A stretch of 64,000 bases of DNA from Denitromonas iodatirespirans (lineage in GTDB: Bacteria > Pseudomonadota > Gammaproteobacteria > Burkholderiales > Rhodocyclaceae). Below, in pieces: positions 35,268-44,868 of the stretch (the first letter of the stretch is position 1; each line of letters begins with the position of its first letter). The position numbers and the translations under genes were made by a program. The stretch spans positions 124,001-188,000 of the forward strand of contig NZ_JAEKFT010000004.1 in assembly GCF_018524365.1 (NCBI RefSeq), in the 5' to 3' direction. The notes beneath the pieces are model-generated. The model was not told the origin of the DNA, did no database searches, and saw only the letters and a program-made list of their open reading frames with translations.

Positions 35268-36665
35268 ATGAAGACCAGCGAGATCCAGGCCCTGCTCGAC
35301 GAGCCGGCCTGTCACCACAACAGCAAGGAAAAATCGGGTTGCGCGCGCCCCAAGCCCGGCGCTGCAGCCGGTGGCTGCGCCTTCGACGGCGCCCAGATCG
35401 CGCTGCTCCCCATCGCCGACGTGGCGCACATCGTGCACGGCCCCATCGCCTGCGCCGGATCGAGCTGGGACAATCGGGGCACACGCGCTTCCGGCCCCGC
35501 GCTGTTCCGCATCGGCATGACGACCGACCTGTCGGAAACCGACGTGATCATGGGCCGCGGGGAAAAGCGCCTGTTCCATGCCATCAAGCAAGCCATCGAT
35601 TCCTACTCGCCCGCGGCCGTGTTTGTGTACAACACCTGCGTCACGGCACTGATCGGCGATGACGTGGAGGCGGCCTGCCGGGCAGCCACCGCACACTGGG
35701 GCACACCCGTCGTCCCGGTCGATGCCGCCGGTTTCTACGGCACCAAGAATCTGGGCAACCGCCTGGCTGGCGAAGCGATGTTCAAGCACGTGATCGGCAC
35801 GCGCGAACCGGACACCGCACCCGCCCGCCCCGACGGCCTCCCGACGTGGGACATCAACCTCATCGGTGAGTACAACATCGCCGGCGAGTTCTGGCATGTG
35901 CTGCCGCTGCTCGACGCGCTGGGCTACCGGGTGCTGTGCACCCTCTCGGGCGATGCGCGTTTCGCCGAGGTGCAGACCATGCACCGCGCGCAGGCGACCA
36001 TGGTGGTTTGCGCCAAGGCACTGCTCAACGTGGCGCGCAAGCTCGAGGAGCAATACGGCATCCCGTACTTCGAGGGCAGCTTCTACGGCGTCGAGGACAT
36101 GAACAACGCACTGCGCGATCTGTCCCGCCTGATCGGCGATGCCGATCTGGCCGCCCGCACCGAAGCGCTCATCGCACGCGAGCAGGCCCGTGCCGACGCC
36201 GCCCTGGCGCCGTGGCGCGAGCGCCTGCGCGGCAAACGGGTGCTGCTCTATACCGGCGGGGTGAAGTCCTGGTCGATCGTCTCGGCGCTCCAGGATCTGG
36301 GCATGAAGGTGGTCGCCACTGGCACCAAGAAGTCGACCGAAGAAGACAAGGCGCGCATCCGCGAACTGATGGGCGACGACACCCGGATGATCGACGACGG
36401 CAGCCCCAAGGCGCTGCTCTCGGTCTATCACGAGTACCGCGCCGACATCCTGATCGCCGGCGGCCGCAACCTGTACACCGCGCTCAAGGCCAGGATCCCC
36501 TTTCTGGATATCAACCAGGAGCGCGAATTCGCCTACGCCGGTTACACCGGCATGGTCGAGCTGGCACGGCAGATGGCCTTGTCGATCGAGAGCCCGGTGT
36601 GGGACGCAGTCCGCCGCCCGGCGCCCTGGGCGCAACCGGTCAGCGGCACCCTGATGAGCGTGTAA
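35268..36665 (+). CDS. nifE: NifE, FeMo-co scaffold alpha-like subunit
   Basis: 465 residues. NifD homologue forming NifE2N2, on which NifB-co matures. Cluster-region cysteines are in GGCAFDGAQ and [14 protein letters not shown], and [12 protein letters not shown] is conserved. LFYTGG-like [20 protein letters not shown] and [15 protein letters not shown] are NifE hallmarks. ATG 35268 is preferred to an in-frame GTG at 35256. Confidence 0.97.
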   Translation: MKTSEIQALLDEPACHHNSKEKSGCARPKPGAAAGGCAFDGAQIALLPIADVAHIVHGPIACAGSSWDNRGTRASGPALFRIGMTTDLSETDVIMGRGEKRLFHAIKQAIDSYSPAAVFVYNTCVTALIGDDVEAACRAATAHWGTPVVPVDAAGFYGTKNLGNRLAGEAMFKHVIGTREPDTAPARPDGLPTWDINLIGEYNIAGEFWHVLPLLDALGYRVLCTLSGDARFAEVQTMHRAQATMVVCAKALLNVARKLEEQYGIPYFEGSFYGVEDMNNALRDLSRLIGDADLAARTEALIAREQARADAALAPWRERLRGKRVLLYTGGVKSWSIVSALQDLGMKVVATGTKKSTEEDKARIRELMGDDTRMIDDGSPKALLSVYHEYRADILIAGGRNLYTALKARIPFLDINQEREFAYAGYTGMVELARQMALSIESPVWDAVRRPAPWAQPVSGTLMSV

Positions 36666-36675
36666 GGAATCCGCC

Positions 36676-38070
36676 ATGGCACACATCGTCCATTCAAAAA
36701 AAGCACTGGCGGTCAGCCCGCTCAAGGTCAGCCAGACCGTCGGGGCCTCGCTGGCCTTCCTCGGGCTGGCACGCGCCCTGCCGCTGATGCATGGCTCGCA
36801 AGGATGTACCGCCTTCGGCAAGGTCTTTTTCGTGCGCCACTTCCGCGAACCGATCCCGCTGCAGACGACGGCCATGGATCAGGTCTCGAGCATCATGGGC
36901 GCCGACGACAACATCGTCGAGGCGCTGCACACGCTGTGCGACAAGAGTGCGCCGGACGTGATCGGCCTGGTCACCACCGGCCTGTCGGAGACCCAGGGGA
37001 CGGACATTCTCCGCGCGGTACGCGAATTCCGCGCCCAATGCCCGCAGTTCGCCGGGGTGACCGTGGTGCCGGTGAACACGCCGGACTACGTCGGCTGCCT
37101 GGAATCGGGCCATGCGCTGGCGGTCGAAGCGATCATCAACACCCTGGTGCCCGAAGGCACCGCAGGCGGTCGCCGGCCGCGGCAGGTCAACGTGCTGGCC
37201 TCGGCCATGCTGACGCCCGGTGACATCGAAGCGATCCGCGAGTGGGCCGAGGCCTTCGGTCTGCGCGCCGTGGTGCTGCCGGACATTGGCGATGCACTGG
37301 ACGGCCATCTCACCGAGGCACAGTACTCGGCCCTGACCCTCGGCGGGACGCCCCGCGCCGAGATTGCCATCATGGGCGAATCGGCGGCCACGCTGGTGAT
37401 CGGACCGTCGCTGTACGCCGCAGCCGACACGCTGCGGGCGCGCACCGGCGTGCCGGACTATCGTTTCGACAGCCTGATGGGGCTGGACGCCTGCGACGCC
37501 TTCACCCAGGCGCTGGCCACCATCTCCGGCCGGCCGGTCCCCGAGCGCATCGAACGCCATCGCGCCCAGTTGCAGGACGCCATGGTGGACAGCCACTTCA
37601 TGCTCGGCTTCGCGCCGGTCGCCCTGGCCGCCGACCCCGACGTGCTCGGCCAGCTGTCACGCTTCCTGCTCGGCATGGGCGCGGAGATCGTCAGCGCCGT
37701 CACACCGGCCAAGGGCCCGGCGCTGACCCATCTGCCGCTCGCCGAGGTCGTGGTGGGCGACCTCGAAGACCTCGAAATCGCCGCCCGCCGCGGCGGCGCA
37801 CATCTGCTCATCGCCAATTCCCACGCCGCCGAAACCGCACGCCGCCTCAACCTGCCGCTGCTGCGAGCGGGGTTTCCGCAGTACGACCTGGTGGGCGGCT
37901 ACGCGCGGACCTGGGTGGGCTACCGCGGCTCGCGGCAGGCCCTGTTCGACCTCGCCAACCTGCTTTTGGGAGCACACCATGACATCGAACCCTATCAGCC
38001 CTCCTATCGGACAGGTGCAGCCGACGCCGAGGCCCCCCACGCGCCGGATGCAACTGGCCTGGTCCATTAA
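36676..38070 (+). CDS. nifN: NifN, FeMo-co scaffold beta-like subunit
   Basis: 464 residues. NifK homologue. N-terminal [20 protein letters not shown] and [20 protein letters not shown], then [11 protein letters not shown] and the C-terminal [20 protein letters not shown]. The final ~30 residues overlap nifX by 92 bases. Confidence 0.97.
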   Translation: MAHIVHSKKALAVSPLKVSQTVGASLAFLGLARALPLMHGSQGCTAFGKVFFVRHFREPIPLQTTAMDQVSSIMGADDNIVEALHTLCDKSAPDVIGLVTTGLSETQGTDILRAVREFRAQCPQFAGVTVVPVNTPDYVGCLESGHALAVEAIINTLVPEGTAGGRRPRQVNVLASAMLTPGDIEAIREWAEAFGLRAVVLPDIGDALDGHLTEAQYSALTLGGTPRAEIAIMGESAATLVIGPSLYAAADTLRARTGVPDYRFDSLMGLDACDAFTQALATISGRPVPERIERHRAQLQDAMVDSHFMLGFAPVALAADPDVLGQLSRFLLGMGAEIVSAVTPAKGPALTHLPLAEVVVGDLEDLEIAARRGGAHLLIANSHAAETARRLNLPLLRAGFPQYDLVGGYARTWVGYRGSRQALFDLANLLLGAHHDIEPYQPSYRTGAADAEAPHAPDATGLVH

Positions 38071-38506
38071 GCAGGCGCCGTCCACCGTGCTGCGCATCGC
38101 GTTCGCGACGACCGATCGTCAGCGCGTCAATCAGCACTTCGGGGCCGCGGAGGCCTTCGCCATCTACGAGGTGGCACCGGGCCGGGCTTCGTTTGTCGCG
38201 CTCGGCGAGTTCGCCGCGGAGGCCATGGATGGCAACGAAGGGAAGCTGGCCGCCAAGGTGGATTTTCTCGCCGGCTGCCACGCCGTCTACACCATGGCGA
38301 TCGGCGCCTCGGCGATCAAGCAACTGCTCTCCCGCGGCATCCAGCCGATCCGCATTGGCGAACTCGACGCCATCCCGGTCCTGCTCGAGGAGCTGTCGGA
38401 CGCGATGCGCGACGGCGGCGTGGCCTGGGTGGATAAAGCCATGGCGGCCCAGCGGCGCAGCGACGACCGCTTCAGCGCGATGGAAGACGAGGGCTGGGAC
38501 GGATGA
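37979..38506 (+). CDS. nifX: NifX, FeMo-co precursor carrier
   Basis: 175 residues from ATG 37979, chosen for its GGGAG site, giving a 92-base overlap with nifN. A later start at 38048 (MQLAWSIKQ) would match the usual NifX length more closely. Conserved core: [27 protein letters not shown] and [14 protein letters not shown]. Binds NifB-co or VK-cluster and exchanges them with NifEN. Confidence 0.93.
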   Translation: MTSNPISPPIGQVQPTPRPPTRRMQLAWSIKQAPSTVLRIAFATTDRQRVNQHFGAAEAFAIYEVAPGRASFVALGEFAAEAMDGNEGKLAAKVDFLAGCHAVYTMAIGASAIKQLLSRGIQPIRIGELDAIPVLLEELSDAMRDGGVAWVDKAMAAQRRSDDRFSAMEDEGWDG

Positions 38507-38937
38507 GCGCCGACACCATCGAGCACCGCGGCGTGGTCGTCCGGATCGACGGCGGGGACGCCTTGGTGAGCGTCGAGACCGGCGGTTGCCGCAGTTGCGG
38601 CCACGGCAGCCACTGCGGGATCGCCCGGTCGGCCGCCGGGCGCCCGGCCACGATACTGCGCCTGGCGACGGTCGACGGCGTCCGCACCGGCGAGCCGGTG
38701 ATGGTGCGCCTGACGGCGCGCGCGCTGGTGCTCAACGCGGTGCTCGGCTACCTGCTCCCGGCACTGGCCCTGCTGATCGGCGCCGGCATCGGGCATGCCA
38801 GCGGCGGCAACCTGGGCGCGGCGCTCGGCGCGGCGACCGGTTTCGCGGTCGCGGTTCGGCTCGGGCGGACACTGAGCGCACGCATCCCCGGGCTCACACC
38901 GACACCGACACTGTCGCGCCTGACGCCGACTTCCTGA
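38503..38937 (+). CDS. RseC/MucC-family membrane protein (SoxR-reducing type)
   Basis: 144 residues. N-terminal beta domain with cysteine cluster GGCRSCGHGSHCGIA, then two membrane helices (ALVLNAVLGYLLPALALLIG and LGAALGAATGFAVAV). RseC proteins accompany Rnf/Rsx or sigma-E systems elsewhere. Here it is translationally coupled to nifX (ATGA overlap). A redox role linking Rnf and cofactor assembly is an inference. Confidence 0.82.
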   Translation: MSADTIEHRGVVVRIDGGDALVSVETGGCRSCGHGSHCGIARSAAGRPATILRLATVDGVRTGEPVMVRLTARALVLNAVLGYLLPALALLIGAGIGHASGGNLGAALGAATGFAVAVRLGRTLSARIPGLTPTPTLSRLTPTS

Positions 38938-38959
38938 TTCTTGACCGAGGAGTTCCACC

Positions 38960-39421
38960 ATGACTGAAACGATTGCCGCCGATCCCATCCTGGAGACGGA
39001 TTTCATCAAGGAGATGTCGCGCCAGACACGGGCGCTCGACACCTACGGCACCTACGCCGGGTACGGGATCGAGAAGTTGCTCGATCCCTTCGTGCTCACC
39101 AAGGAGCGCAAGGCACAGATTCCGCTGGTCGGCGACCCGGACGAGGAAACCCTGTCTCGGGTCAAAGCGTTCTACAACGCCATCGCCGTGCTCATCGAGA
39201 AGGAGTGCAAGCAGCTGGCCGTTCCGCTGATCCATCTGACCCACGAGGGCTTCGGACGGGCGCTGATCACGGTGGGCCGTCTGGTGGTCGTGGACAAGAC
39301 CCTGCGCGACGTCCATCGCTTCGGGTTTGCCAGCCTGTCGAAGATGAAGGACGAAGCCGACAAGCTCTTGTCGGTCGCCATCGAACGCATCGGCCAGCAT
39401 CCCGATGTGGCCGGCATGTAA
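38960..39421 (+). CDS. NifX-associated protein (DUF269)
   Basis: 153 residues. DUF269 blocks: DFIKEMSRQTRALDTYGTYA, LVGDPDEETLSRVKAFYNAI, then LTHEGFGRALITVGRLVVVD and HRFGFASLSKMKDEADKL. Found downstream of nifX in most diazotrophs; function undefined. Confidence 0.94.
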   Translation: MTETIAADPILETDFIKEMSRQTRALDTYGTYAGYGIEKLLDPFVLTKERKAQIPLVGDPDEETLSRVKAFYNAIAVLIEKECKQLAVPLIHLTHEGFGRALITVGRLVVVDKTLRDVHRFGFASLSKMKDEADKLLSVAIERIGQHPDVAGM

Positions 39422-39436
39422 GGGAGGAGCGCTGCC

Positions 39437-39661
39437 ATGACCGATGACGAGCTCAAGCAACTCGACAAGGAAGTCAAGAAGCGCAAGCGTGTTGCCGCCG
39501 AGTGGGCTTCGCAATTGCACGACCTGGTGGAAGATCGCCTGCCGGCGTCCTACCACGAGATTCCCGACATCGCTCAATCCACGTTCGATGCCTGCCAGGC
39601 ATGGGCCGAAGCCAACGCGCGCCTGCAGGCCGCGCATCGGCACACGGCGAGTCCATCATGA
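39437..39661 (+). CDS. Small nif-linked helical protein (DUF683 / CCE_0567 family)
   Basis: 74 residues: MTDDELKQLDKEVKKRKRVA followed by HDLVEDRLPASYHEIPDIAQ. A cyanobacterial homologue forms a metal-binding helical hairpin. Its stop overlaps the fdxB start (ATGA). Confidence 0.9.
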   Translation: MTDDELKQLDKEVKKRKRVAAEWASQLHDLVEDRLPASYHEIPDIAQSTFDACQAWAEANARLQAAHRHTASPS

Positions 39662-39927
39662 TCACCGGGCTGACCCGTGGCGGCGCGGAATGGACGCCGC
39701 ACTTCGTCACCGATCTGGATCAGACCCGGTGCATCGGCTGTGGGCGTTGCTACAAGGTGTGCCCGCGCAATGTGCTCGATCTGGTCGAGCGCGAACTCGA
39801 CGAGGATGAGGACGACGACGAAGACAACATGATGGTGATGGCCATTGCCAACGCCATGGACTGCATTGGTTGCGGCGCCTGCGGTCGTGTCTGCCCGAAG
39901 AACTGCTACCGCTACGCACCGGCATGA
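39658..39927 (+). CDS. fdxB: Ferredoxin III, nif-specific
   Basis: 89 residues. Two 4Fe-4S motifs (CIGCGRCYKVCP and CIGCGACGRVCP) separated by an acidic stretch DEDEDDDEDN, typical of nif-specific ferredoxin III. Supplies electrons for nitrogen fixation or cofactor assembly. Confidence 0.94.
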   Translation: MITGLTRGGAEWTPHFVTDLDQTRCIGCGRCYKVCPRNVLDLVERELDEDEDDDEDNMMVMAIANAMDCIGCGACGRVCPKNCYRYAPA

Positions 39928-40274
39928 GCGCCGCCCTGCCCCCGACCGAGGCGTTCGGCCGTGCGGTGTGCTCCGCGCTGCGCGCGCAGGCGGCAAAGAT
40001 CGGCATCTGCCTCGGCAACGAACCCACCTGGCCGGCCACCACGTCCGAAACGCGGGAGGATCCCTTTTCCCGCGCACCGGCCGTGGTGGTGACCTGGCGC
40101 GGCGGCCCGCGTTTTGGCACAGCCACGTTCTTTGCCGACGGTCGCGTGTTCGCCGACTACCAGGTGCTCGCCGCCCACCCGACCCGCCCCGACTACTATG
40201 TCGAGGCGGTGCAGGTATGGGGGAGCGCAGACGCGCTGCGCGGCGATGCGGTGATCGTGGCACAACCCGCTTGA
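39924..40274 (+). CDS. Conserved nif-operon protein of unknown function
   Basis: 116 residues, start overlapping fdxB (ATGA). Core: VVVTWRGGPRFGTATFFADG, VFADYQVLAAHPTRPDYYVE and the terminal VIVAQPA, suggesting a compact beta-rich fold. No known motif, signal or membrane segment. Position downstream of fdxB implies NifA control. Confidence 0.65.
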   Translation: MSAALPPTEAFGRAVCSALRAQAAKIGICLGNEPTWPATTSETREDPFSRAPAVVVTWRGGPRFGTATFFADGRVFADYQVLAAHPTRPDYYVEAVQVWGSADALRGDAVIVAQPA

Positions 40275-40279
40275 GTCCC

Positions 40280-40699
40280 ATGCCACCCCCGGAAACACGC
40301 CTCGTGCTGCTGCACAAACAAGCCACCAGTGCCCGCGTGCGATTTCTGTGCGGTACCCACGGCGTTGTCGGGTTTTCCCCGCTTCCCCCCCATGCCCGCC
40401 TGCGCCCACCGGACGAGGCGCCTCCGGTGTCCATTCACCCGGCCGCCGCACTCCGCCAGGCCGTCGCGCACTTGGCGCTAGCCCCGGACGCACTCGTCGC
40501 CGACACCGGCTTTCACGCCTGGGCGGACACCCCGACCTGCAAGATCCTCATCGGCCTGGCCCGATTCACCACCATCGACCCCCCGTTTGCGGCCGCGGAG
40601 CGGGTCGGCGCACATTTCATCGCCCTCACCGAGGCACGCGCCCTGTCCCCGATCGAGCGCTTGTTGCTGGGACGTGTCTACGAGCACGCCATGGGCTGA
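40280..40699 (+). CDS. Conserved nif-operon protein of unknown function
   Basis: 139 residues from ATG 40280, five bases after the previous stop. N-terminal basic part (MPPPETRLVLLHKQATSARV) and a C-terminal helix ALSPIERLLLGRVYEHAMG. Single conserved-looking cysteine in DTPTCKILIGLARFTTIDPP. Last gene of the nifE operon. No functional assignment. Confidence 0.6.
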   Translation: MPPPETRLVLLHKQATSARVRFLCGTHGVVGFSPLPPHARLRPPDEAPPVSIHPAAALRQAVAHLALAPDALVADTGFHAWADTPTCKILIGLARFTTIDPPFAAAERVGAHFIALTEARALSPIERLLLGRVYEHAMG

Positions 40700-40702
40700 C
40701 AT

Positions 40703-40718
40703 TGTCGTAAACATGACA
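40703..40718 (+). promoter_or_regulatory. NifA upstream activator sequence for iscA-nifUS
   Basis: Perfect TGT-N10-ACA (TGTCGTAAACATGACA), starting four bases after the stop codon of the preceding gene and about 72 bases upstream of the promoter. Confidence 0.85.
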
Positions 40719-40745
40719 ACATGCCGCAATGCAACAATCACTTCT

Positions 40746-40758
40746 TATCAAACACTTA
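40746..40758 (+). promoter_or_regulatory. IHF binding site in the iscA-nifUS promoter
   Basis: TATCAA-ACAC-TTA, an exact match to WATCAA-N4-TTR, placed between the NifA site and the sigma-54 promoter. Confidence 0.75.
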
Positions 40759-40774
40759 CAACACTTTTCAGGGG

Positions 40775-40790
40775 TGGCACAGGGATTGCA
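40775..40790 (+). promoter_or_regulatory. Sigma-54 promoter of iscA-nifUS
   Basis: Perfect consensus TGGCAC-AGGGA-TTGCA, 32 bases before the iscA start. Confidence 0.94.
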
Positions 40791-40822
40791 CATATCTGCT
40801 CGTCAATCCTTGGAGACCGATC

Positions 40823-41146
40823 ATGATCACCCTCACCCCTGCAGCCATCCAGGCCGTCGAACGCTTCATCCGTGGTTCCGAGACTCCCGTGGCCGGCCTG
40901 CGTCTGGTCGTCTCCGGCGGGGGATGTTCGGGGCTGCAATATGGCATGAAGCTCGAAGCGCAGAAGGACGCCGATGACTGGGAAATGGACATCGACGGCA
41001 TCACGCTGCTGGTCGACCCGATGACCTTGCCAATGATCGACAACGTCACTATCGACTTCATCGACACCCTCACGCACACCGGATTCAAGTTCGACAACCC
41101 CAACGCGGCCGGCAGCTGTGCCTGCGGCCAGTCCTTCACCGTCTGA
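40823..41146 (+). CDS. IscA/HesB-type Fe-S carrier, nif-specific
   Basis: 107 residues. The three conserved cysteines are in GGGCSGLQYGM and GSCACGQSFTV. Often called nif-IscA when it lies before nifU. Likely stores or transfers iron or Fe-S units from NifU. Confidence 0.93.
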   Translation: MITLTPAAIQAVERFIRGSETPVAGLRLVVSGGGCSGLQYGMKLEAQKDADDWEMDIDGITLLVDPMTLPMIDNVTIDFIDTLTHTGFKFDNPNAAGSCACGQSFTV

Positions 41147-41158
41147 TTGGAGAGCGCC

Positions 41159-42052
41159 ATGTGGGAATACTCAGACAAGGTGCGCGAGCACTTCTACAAC
41201 CCGCGCAATTCCGGCCCTCTGGACGCCGCCAACGGCATCGGCGACGTGGGCTCCATCCAGTGTGGTGACGCGCTGCGCCTGATGCTCAAGGTCGACCCGC
41301 AGTCCGAGGTGATCCTGGACGCGCATTTCCAAACCTTCGGTTGCGGGTCAGCCATCGCCTCGTCATCAGCGCTGACCGAAATCATCAAGGGCATGACGCT
41401 CGACGAGGCCCTGAACGTGTCGAACCAGGACATCGCCGACTATCTCGACGGCCTGCCGCCGGAGAAGATGCACTGCTCAGTGATGGGCCGGGAAGCCCTG
41501 CAGGCGGCAGTGGCCAACTACCGGGGAGAAGAATGGAGCGACGACCACGAGGAAGGCGCGCTGATCTGCAAGTGCTTTGCCATCGACGCCGTGATGATCG
41601 AGGAGGTGATCCGCGCCAACAACCTGACGACCGTCCAGGACGTCACCTTCTATACCAAAGCCGGCGGCGGCTGCGCCGCCTGTCATGAAGGCATCGAAGA
41701 CATCCTCGCCAAGGTGCTGACCGAACACGCCAGCGATGGCGAGGCTCCGCCGCCACGCCCAGCCGGGAACACCGCCGAGGCGCCGGCACCCGCGGCAAAA
41801 ATGACGCTGGTACAGAAGATCCACAAGATCGAGGAAGTGCTCGAATCGGTGCGCCCGATGCTCCAGCGCGATCACGGCGACGTGGCGCTGGCCGATGTGC
41901 AGGGCAAGAAGATCTACGTGCATCTGACCGGTGCCTGCGCCGGCTGCATGATGGAAGCGGCCACCCTCGGCGGCATTCAGCAAAAGATGATCGAAGCGCT
42001 CGGCGAACTGGTTCAGGTCCTGCCGGCCTCGCACATGCCGGTCGACGTCTGA
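41159..42052 (+). CDS. nifU: NifU, Fe-S cluster assembly scaffold
   Basis: 297 residues, three domains. IscU-like N-terminus with Cys35 (IQCGDALRL), Cys62 ([11 protein letters not shown]) and Cys106 (KMHCSVMG). Central BFD-like 2Fe-2S domain (CKCF, then [10 protein letters not shown]). C-terminal Nfu domain with CxxC in [11 protein letters not shown]. Receives sulfur from NifS for NifH and NifB clusters. ATG 41159 with GAGAG upstream. Confidence 0.97.
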   Translation: MWEYSDKVREHFYNPRNSGPLDAANGIGDVGSIQCGDALRLMLKVDPQSEVILDAHFQTFGCGSAIASSSALTEIIKGMTLDEALNVSNQDIADYLDGLPPEKMHCSVMGREALQAAVANYRGEEWSDDHEEGALICKCFAIDAVMIEEVIRANNLTTVQDVTFYTKAGGGCAACHEGIEDILAKVLTEHASDGEAPPPRPAGNTAEAPAPAAKMTLVQKIHKIEEVLESVRPMLQRDHGDVALADVQGKKIYVHLTGACAGCMMEAATLGGIQQKMIEALGELVQVLPASHMPVDV

Positions 42053-42086
42053 CCCCCGCCCCGACAGGTTTGAGAGGAGTCGCCCC

Positions 42087-43295
42087 ATGAAACCCATCTA
42101 TCTGGACAACAACGCCACCACCCGCGTGGACCCGGCGGTGGTCGAGGCCATGCTGCCCTTCTTCACCGAGCACTTCGGCAACGCCTCGTCCATGCACGCG
42201 TTCGGCAGTCAGGTGGGGCGCGCGTTGAAGACCGCGCGCGCCCAGGTGCAGGCGCTGATCGGCGCCGAGCATGAATCCGAGATCATCTTCACCTCCTGCG
42301 GGACCGAGTCCGACGCCACCGCCATCCTCTCCGCGCTCAAAGCCCAGCCCGAGCGCAACACGGTCATCATCACGGCGGTGGAGCACCCGGCCATCCTCAG
42401 TCTCGGCGAGTGGCTGGAAAAAGAAGGCTACATCGTGCACACACTCAAGGTGGACAAGCGCGGACGCATCGATCTGGATGAGTACAAATCGATGCTGCAC
42501 GAGCGCGTTGCCGTCGTCTCCGCCATGTGGGCCAACAACGAAACCGGCACCCTCTTTCCGGTCGAGGAAATGGCCGAGATCGCCGCAGCGAAAGGCATCA
42601 TGTTTCACACCGACGCCGTACAGGCCGTGGGCAAGATCCCGATCGATCTGAAGCGGACAAAAATCGACATGCTCTCGCTATCGGGCCACAAACTCCATGC
42701 GCCCAAAGGCATCGGCGCACTCTATCTGCGCCGGGGCTGCCGTTTCCGCCCCCTCCTGCGCGGCGGCCACCAGGAGCGCGGTCGGCGGGCCGGCACCGAA
42801 AACTCGGCCGCCATCGTCGGCCTCGGCAAAGCCTGCGAACTCGCCCTGGAGCATCTGTCCACCGAAAACACCCAGGTACGCGGGCTGCGCGATCAGCTCG
42901 AGCAGGGCCTGCTGAGCCAGATCACCCATTGCTTCGCCACCGGCGACACCCGCCATCGCCTGCCCAACACCAGCAACATCGCCTTCGAATACATCGAAGG
43001 CGAAGCCATCCTGTTGCTGCTCAACAAACTGGGCATCGCGGCCAGCTCCGGCTCGGCATGCACCTCGGGCTCGCTCGAACCGTCCCATGTCATGCGCGCG
43101 ATGGGCATTCCCTACACCGCCGCCCACGGCACCATCCGCTTCTCGCTGTCGCGCTGGAACACGGCCGAAGAAATCCAGCACGTAATTTCCGCCACCCCGC
43201 CCATCATCGAGCAGCTGCGCAAACTCTCGCCCTACTGGAGCAACAACGGACCGAGCGAATCGCTGGGCACCGGCTTTTCACCAACCTACGCGTAG
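42087..43295 (+). CDS. nifS: Cysteine desulfurase NifS
   Basis: 402 residues. PLP enzyme releasing sulfur from cysteine. PLP lysine in LSLSGHKLHAPKGIGALY; the sulfur-carrying cysteine is in SSGSACTSGSLEPSHVM. The start YLDNNATTRVDP is universal in the family. Last gene of the nif island on the right. Confidence 0.98.
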   Translation: MKPIYLDNNATTRVDPAVVEAMLPFFTEHFGNASSMHAFGSQVGRALKTARAQVQALIGAEHESEIIFTSCGTESDATAILSALKAQPERNTVIITAVEHPAILSLGEWLEKEGYIVHTLKVDKRGRIDLDEYKSMLHERVAVVSAMWANNETGTLFPVEEMAEIAAAKGIMFHTDAVQAVGKIPIDLKRTKIDMLSLSGHKLHAPKGIGALYLRRGCRFRPLLRGGHQERGRRAGTENSAAIVGLGKACELALEHLSTENTQVRGLRDQLEQGLLSQITHCFATGDTRHRLPNTSNIAFEYIEGEAILLLLNKLGIAASSGSACTSGSLEPSHVMRAMGIPYTAAHGTIRFSLSRWNTAEEIQHVISATPPIIEQLRKLSPYWSNNGPSESLGTGFSPTYA

Positions 43296-43305
43296 CGACC
43301 TGCGG

Positions 43306-43344
43306 CGGTTGCAGAAGGGCATCGTCGATGCCCGTCCGCAACCG
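43306..43344 (+). terminator. Strong stem-loop after nifS
   Basis: Outer arms CGGTTGC / GCAACCG enclose a perfect GGGCATCG-T-CGATGCCC hairpin, starting 10 bases after the nifS stop. No T-run follows, so it may be a factor-dependent terminator or a 3' mRNA stabiliser. Confidence 0.5.
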
Positions 43345-43808
43345 CCCGCCCTTGGTCGAAGCCTCTGGACACACCCCGGTCCCGCGCCAACGAAGACGGT
43401 AGGCAGCCCCGCGCGAATCTGCTCGGCCCGATGCAAGCCGTCGCACCTCCGAACGCAGGCCGACGTACCGACACGCCCCTTTCTGCCGCTCGAAGGCTCG
43501 GGGCGAGCGCGGCGAGAAGCGCCCGCCCGCAGCGCCACCGACACAACTGCCCGCAGCACGATGAGCCGCGATACCTGCTAGCGCCGGACGACAGCTCTGG
43601 CCGGATGCCTTCCACCATGAAAATTCCGCCCCCGGGTTGAGTCCGGACGAAAAACGGTCTGCCATACGGGGCATGTCCACCAGCGATGCCCCGCTTGCAG
43701 TCCATCCCAGACAATGCGCGTGACCCGGTATCGGGACACAGCAGACCGCAGGGCGCCGTCGGCGCAGCGCGGTGCACCACAATCCAACCCAATCCCGGAA
43801 CGAGCCTC
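43345..43808. other. Gene-poor gap between nifS and bioB
   Basis: About 460 bases with no recognisable gene on either strand. Open minus-strand frames exist but their translations are Arg/Gly/Ala-rich without motifs or a ribosome binding site. It marks the right edge of the nif island. Confidence 0.5.
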
Positions 43809-43814
43809 TATAAT
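43809..43814 (+). promoter_or_regulatory. bioB: Probable -10 element of the bioB promoter
   Basis: Perfect TATAAT in an AT-rich pocket 58 bases upstream of bioB. No clear -35 was found at the expected distance. Confidence 0.45.
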
Positions 43815-43871
43815 GAAAAAATTTTTCGGCTCACCTCTCCCTAATTCTTAATTACAGAAACTCCCCACGCC

Positions 43872-44861
43872 ATGACAATGACTTCTCAACAAGCAGCCCC
43901 CCAAACGGCAAATGCCGCCACGCCCGCGGCTCGCAAGTGGCAGGTCGCTGAAATCGAGGCGCTGTTCGAGCTACCCTTCAACGATCTGCTGTTCCGGGCA
44001 CAGCAAGTGCACCGTGAGCACTTCGACCCGAACGCCGTCCAGCGCTCCACGCTGCTGTCGATCAAGACCGGCGGCTGCTCCGAAGACTGCGGCTACTGCT
44101 CGCAATCGGCCCGCTACGATACCGGCCTGGAGCGCGAACGTCTGCTGCCGCTCGACGAAGTGCTGGAAAACGCCCGCGCCGCCAAGGCCAAGGGCTCGAG
44201 CCGCTTCTGCATGGGCGCGGCCTGGCGCGGCCCGAAAGACAAAGACCTCGAACCGGTGATCGACATGATCCGCGAGGTCAAGGCCCTGGGGCTGGAGACC
44301 TGCGTCACCCTCGGCATGCTCAAGGACGGTCAGGCCGAAAAACTGCGCGACGCCGGCCTCGACTACTACAACCACAACATCGATACCGCGCCCGAGTTCT
44401 ACGGCCAAGTGATCACCACCCACACCTTCCAAGACCGCCTCGACACCCTCGACCGGGTACGCAACGCCGGCATCAACGTGTGCTGCGGCGGCATCATCGG
44501 CATGGGCGAACGGCGCCGCAGCCGCGCCGCCATGATCGCCCAGCTGGCCAACATGAACCCGCCGCCCGAGTCGGTGCCCATCAACAACCTGGTGGCGATC
44601 GAAGGCACGCCGATGGCCGAGAGCGAACAGGTCGATCCGATCGAGTTCGTGCGCACCATCGCCGCTGCGCGCATCACCATGCCGAAGAGCTTCGTGCGCC
44701 TGTCGGCCGGTCGCCAGCAGATGAGCGACGAGATGCAGGCGCTGTGCTTCTTCGCCGGTGCCAACTCGATGTTCTACGGCGAGCGCCTGCTGACCACCGA
44801 CAATCCGGACACCGATCGCGACGAACAGCTCTTCGCCAAACTCGGACTGAAGGCCATCTAA
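43872..44861 (+). CDS. bioB: Biotin synthase
   Basis: 329 residues. Radical SAM enzyme inserting sulfur into dethiobiotin. The motif is [18 protein letters not shown]. Also [20 protein letters not shown] and [18 protein letters not shown]. Start ATG 43872; an alternative ATG lies two codons downstream. Confidence 0.97.
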   Translation: MTMTSQQAAPQTANAATPAARKWQVAEIEALFELPFNDLLFRAQQVHREHFDPNAVQRSTLLSIKTGGCSEDCGYCSQSARYDTGLERERLLPLDEVLENARAAKAKGSSRFCMGAAWRGPKDKDLEPVIDMIREVKALGLETCVTLGMLKDGQAEKLRDAGLDYYNHNIDTAPEFYGQVITTHTFQDRLDTLDRVRNAGINVCCGGIIGMGERRRSRAAMIAQLANMNPPPESVPINNLVAIEGTPMAESEQVDPIEFVRTIAAARITMPKSFVRLSAGRQQMSDEMQALCFFAGANSMFYGERLLTTDNPDTDRDEQLFAKLGLKAI

Positions 44862-44868
44862 GCACTCG

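Noticed and set aside
43204-43792. Minus-strand open frames downstream of nifS
   Set aside because: No ribosome binding site, no motif, Arg/Gly/Ala-rich translations overlapping the end of nifS.
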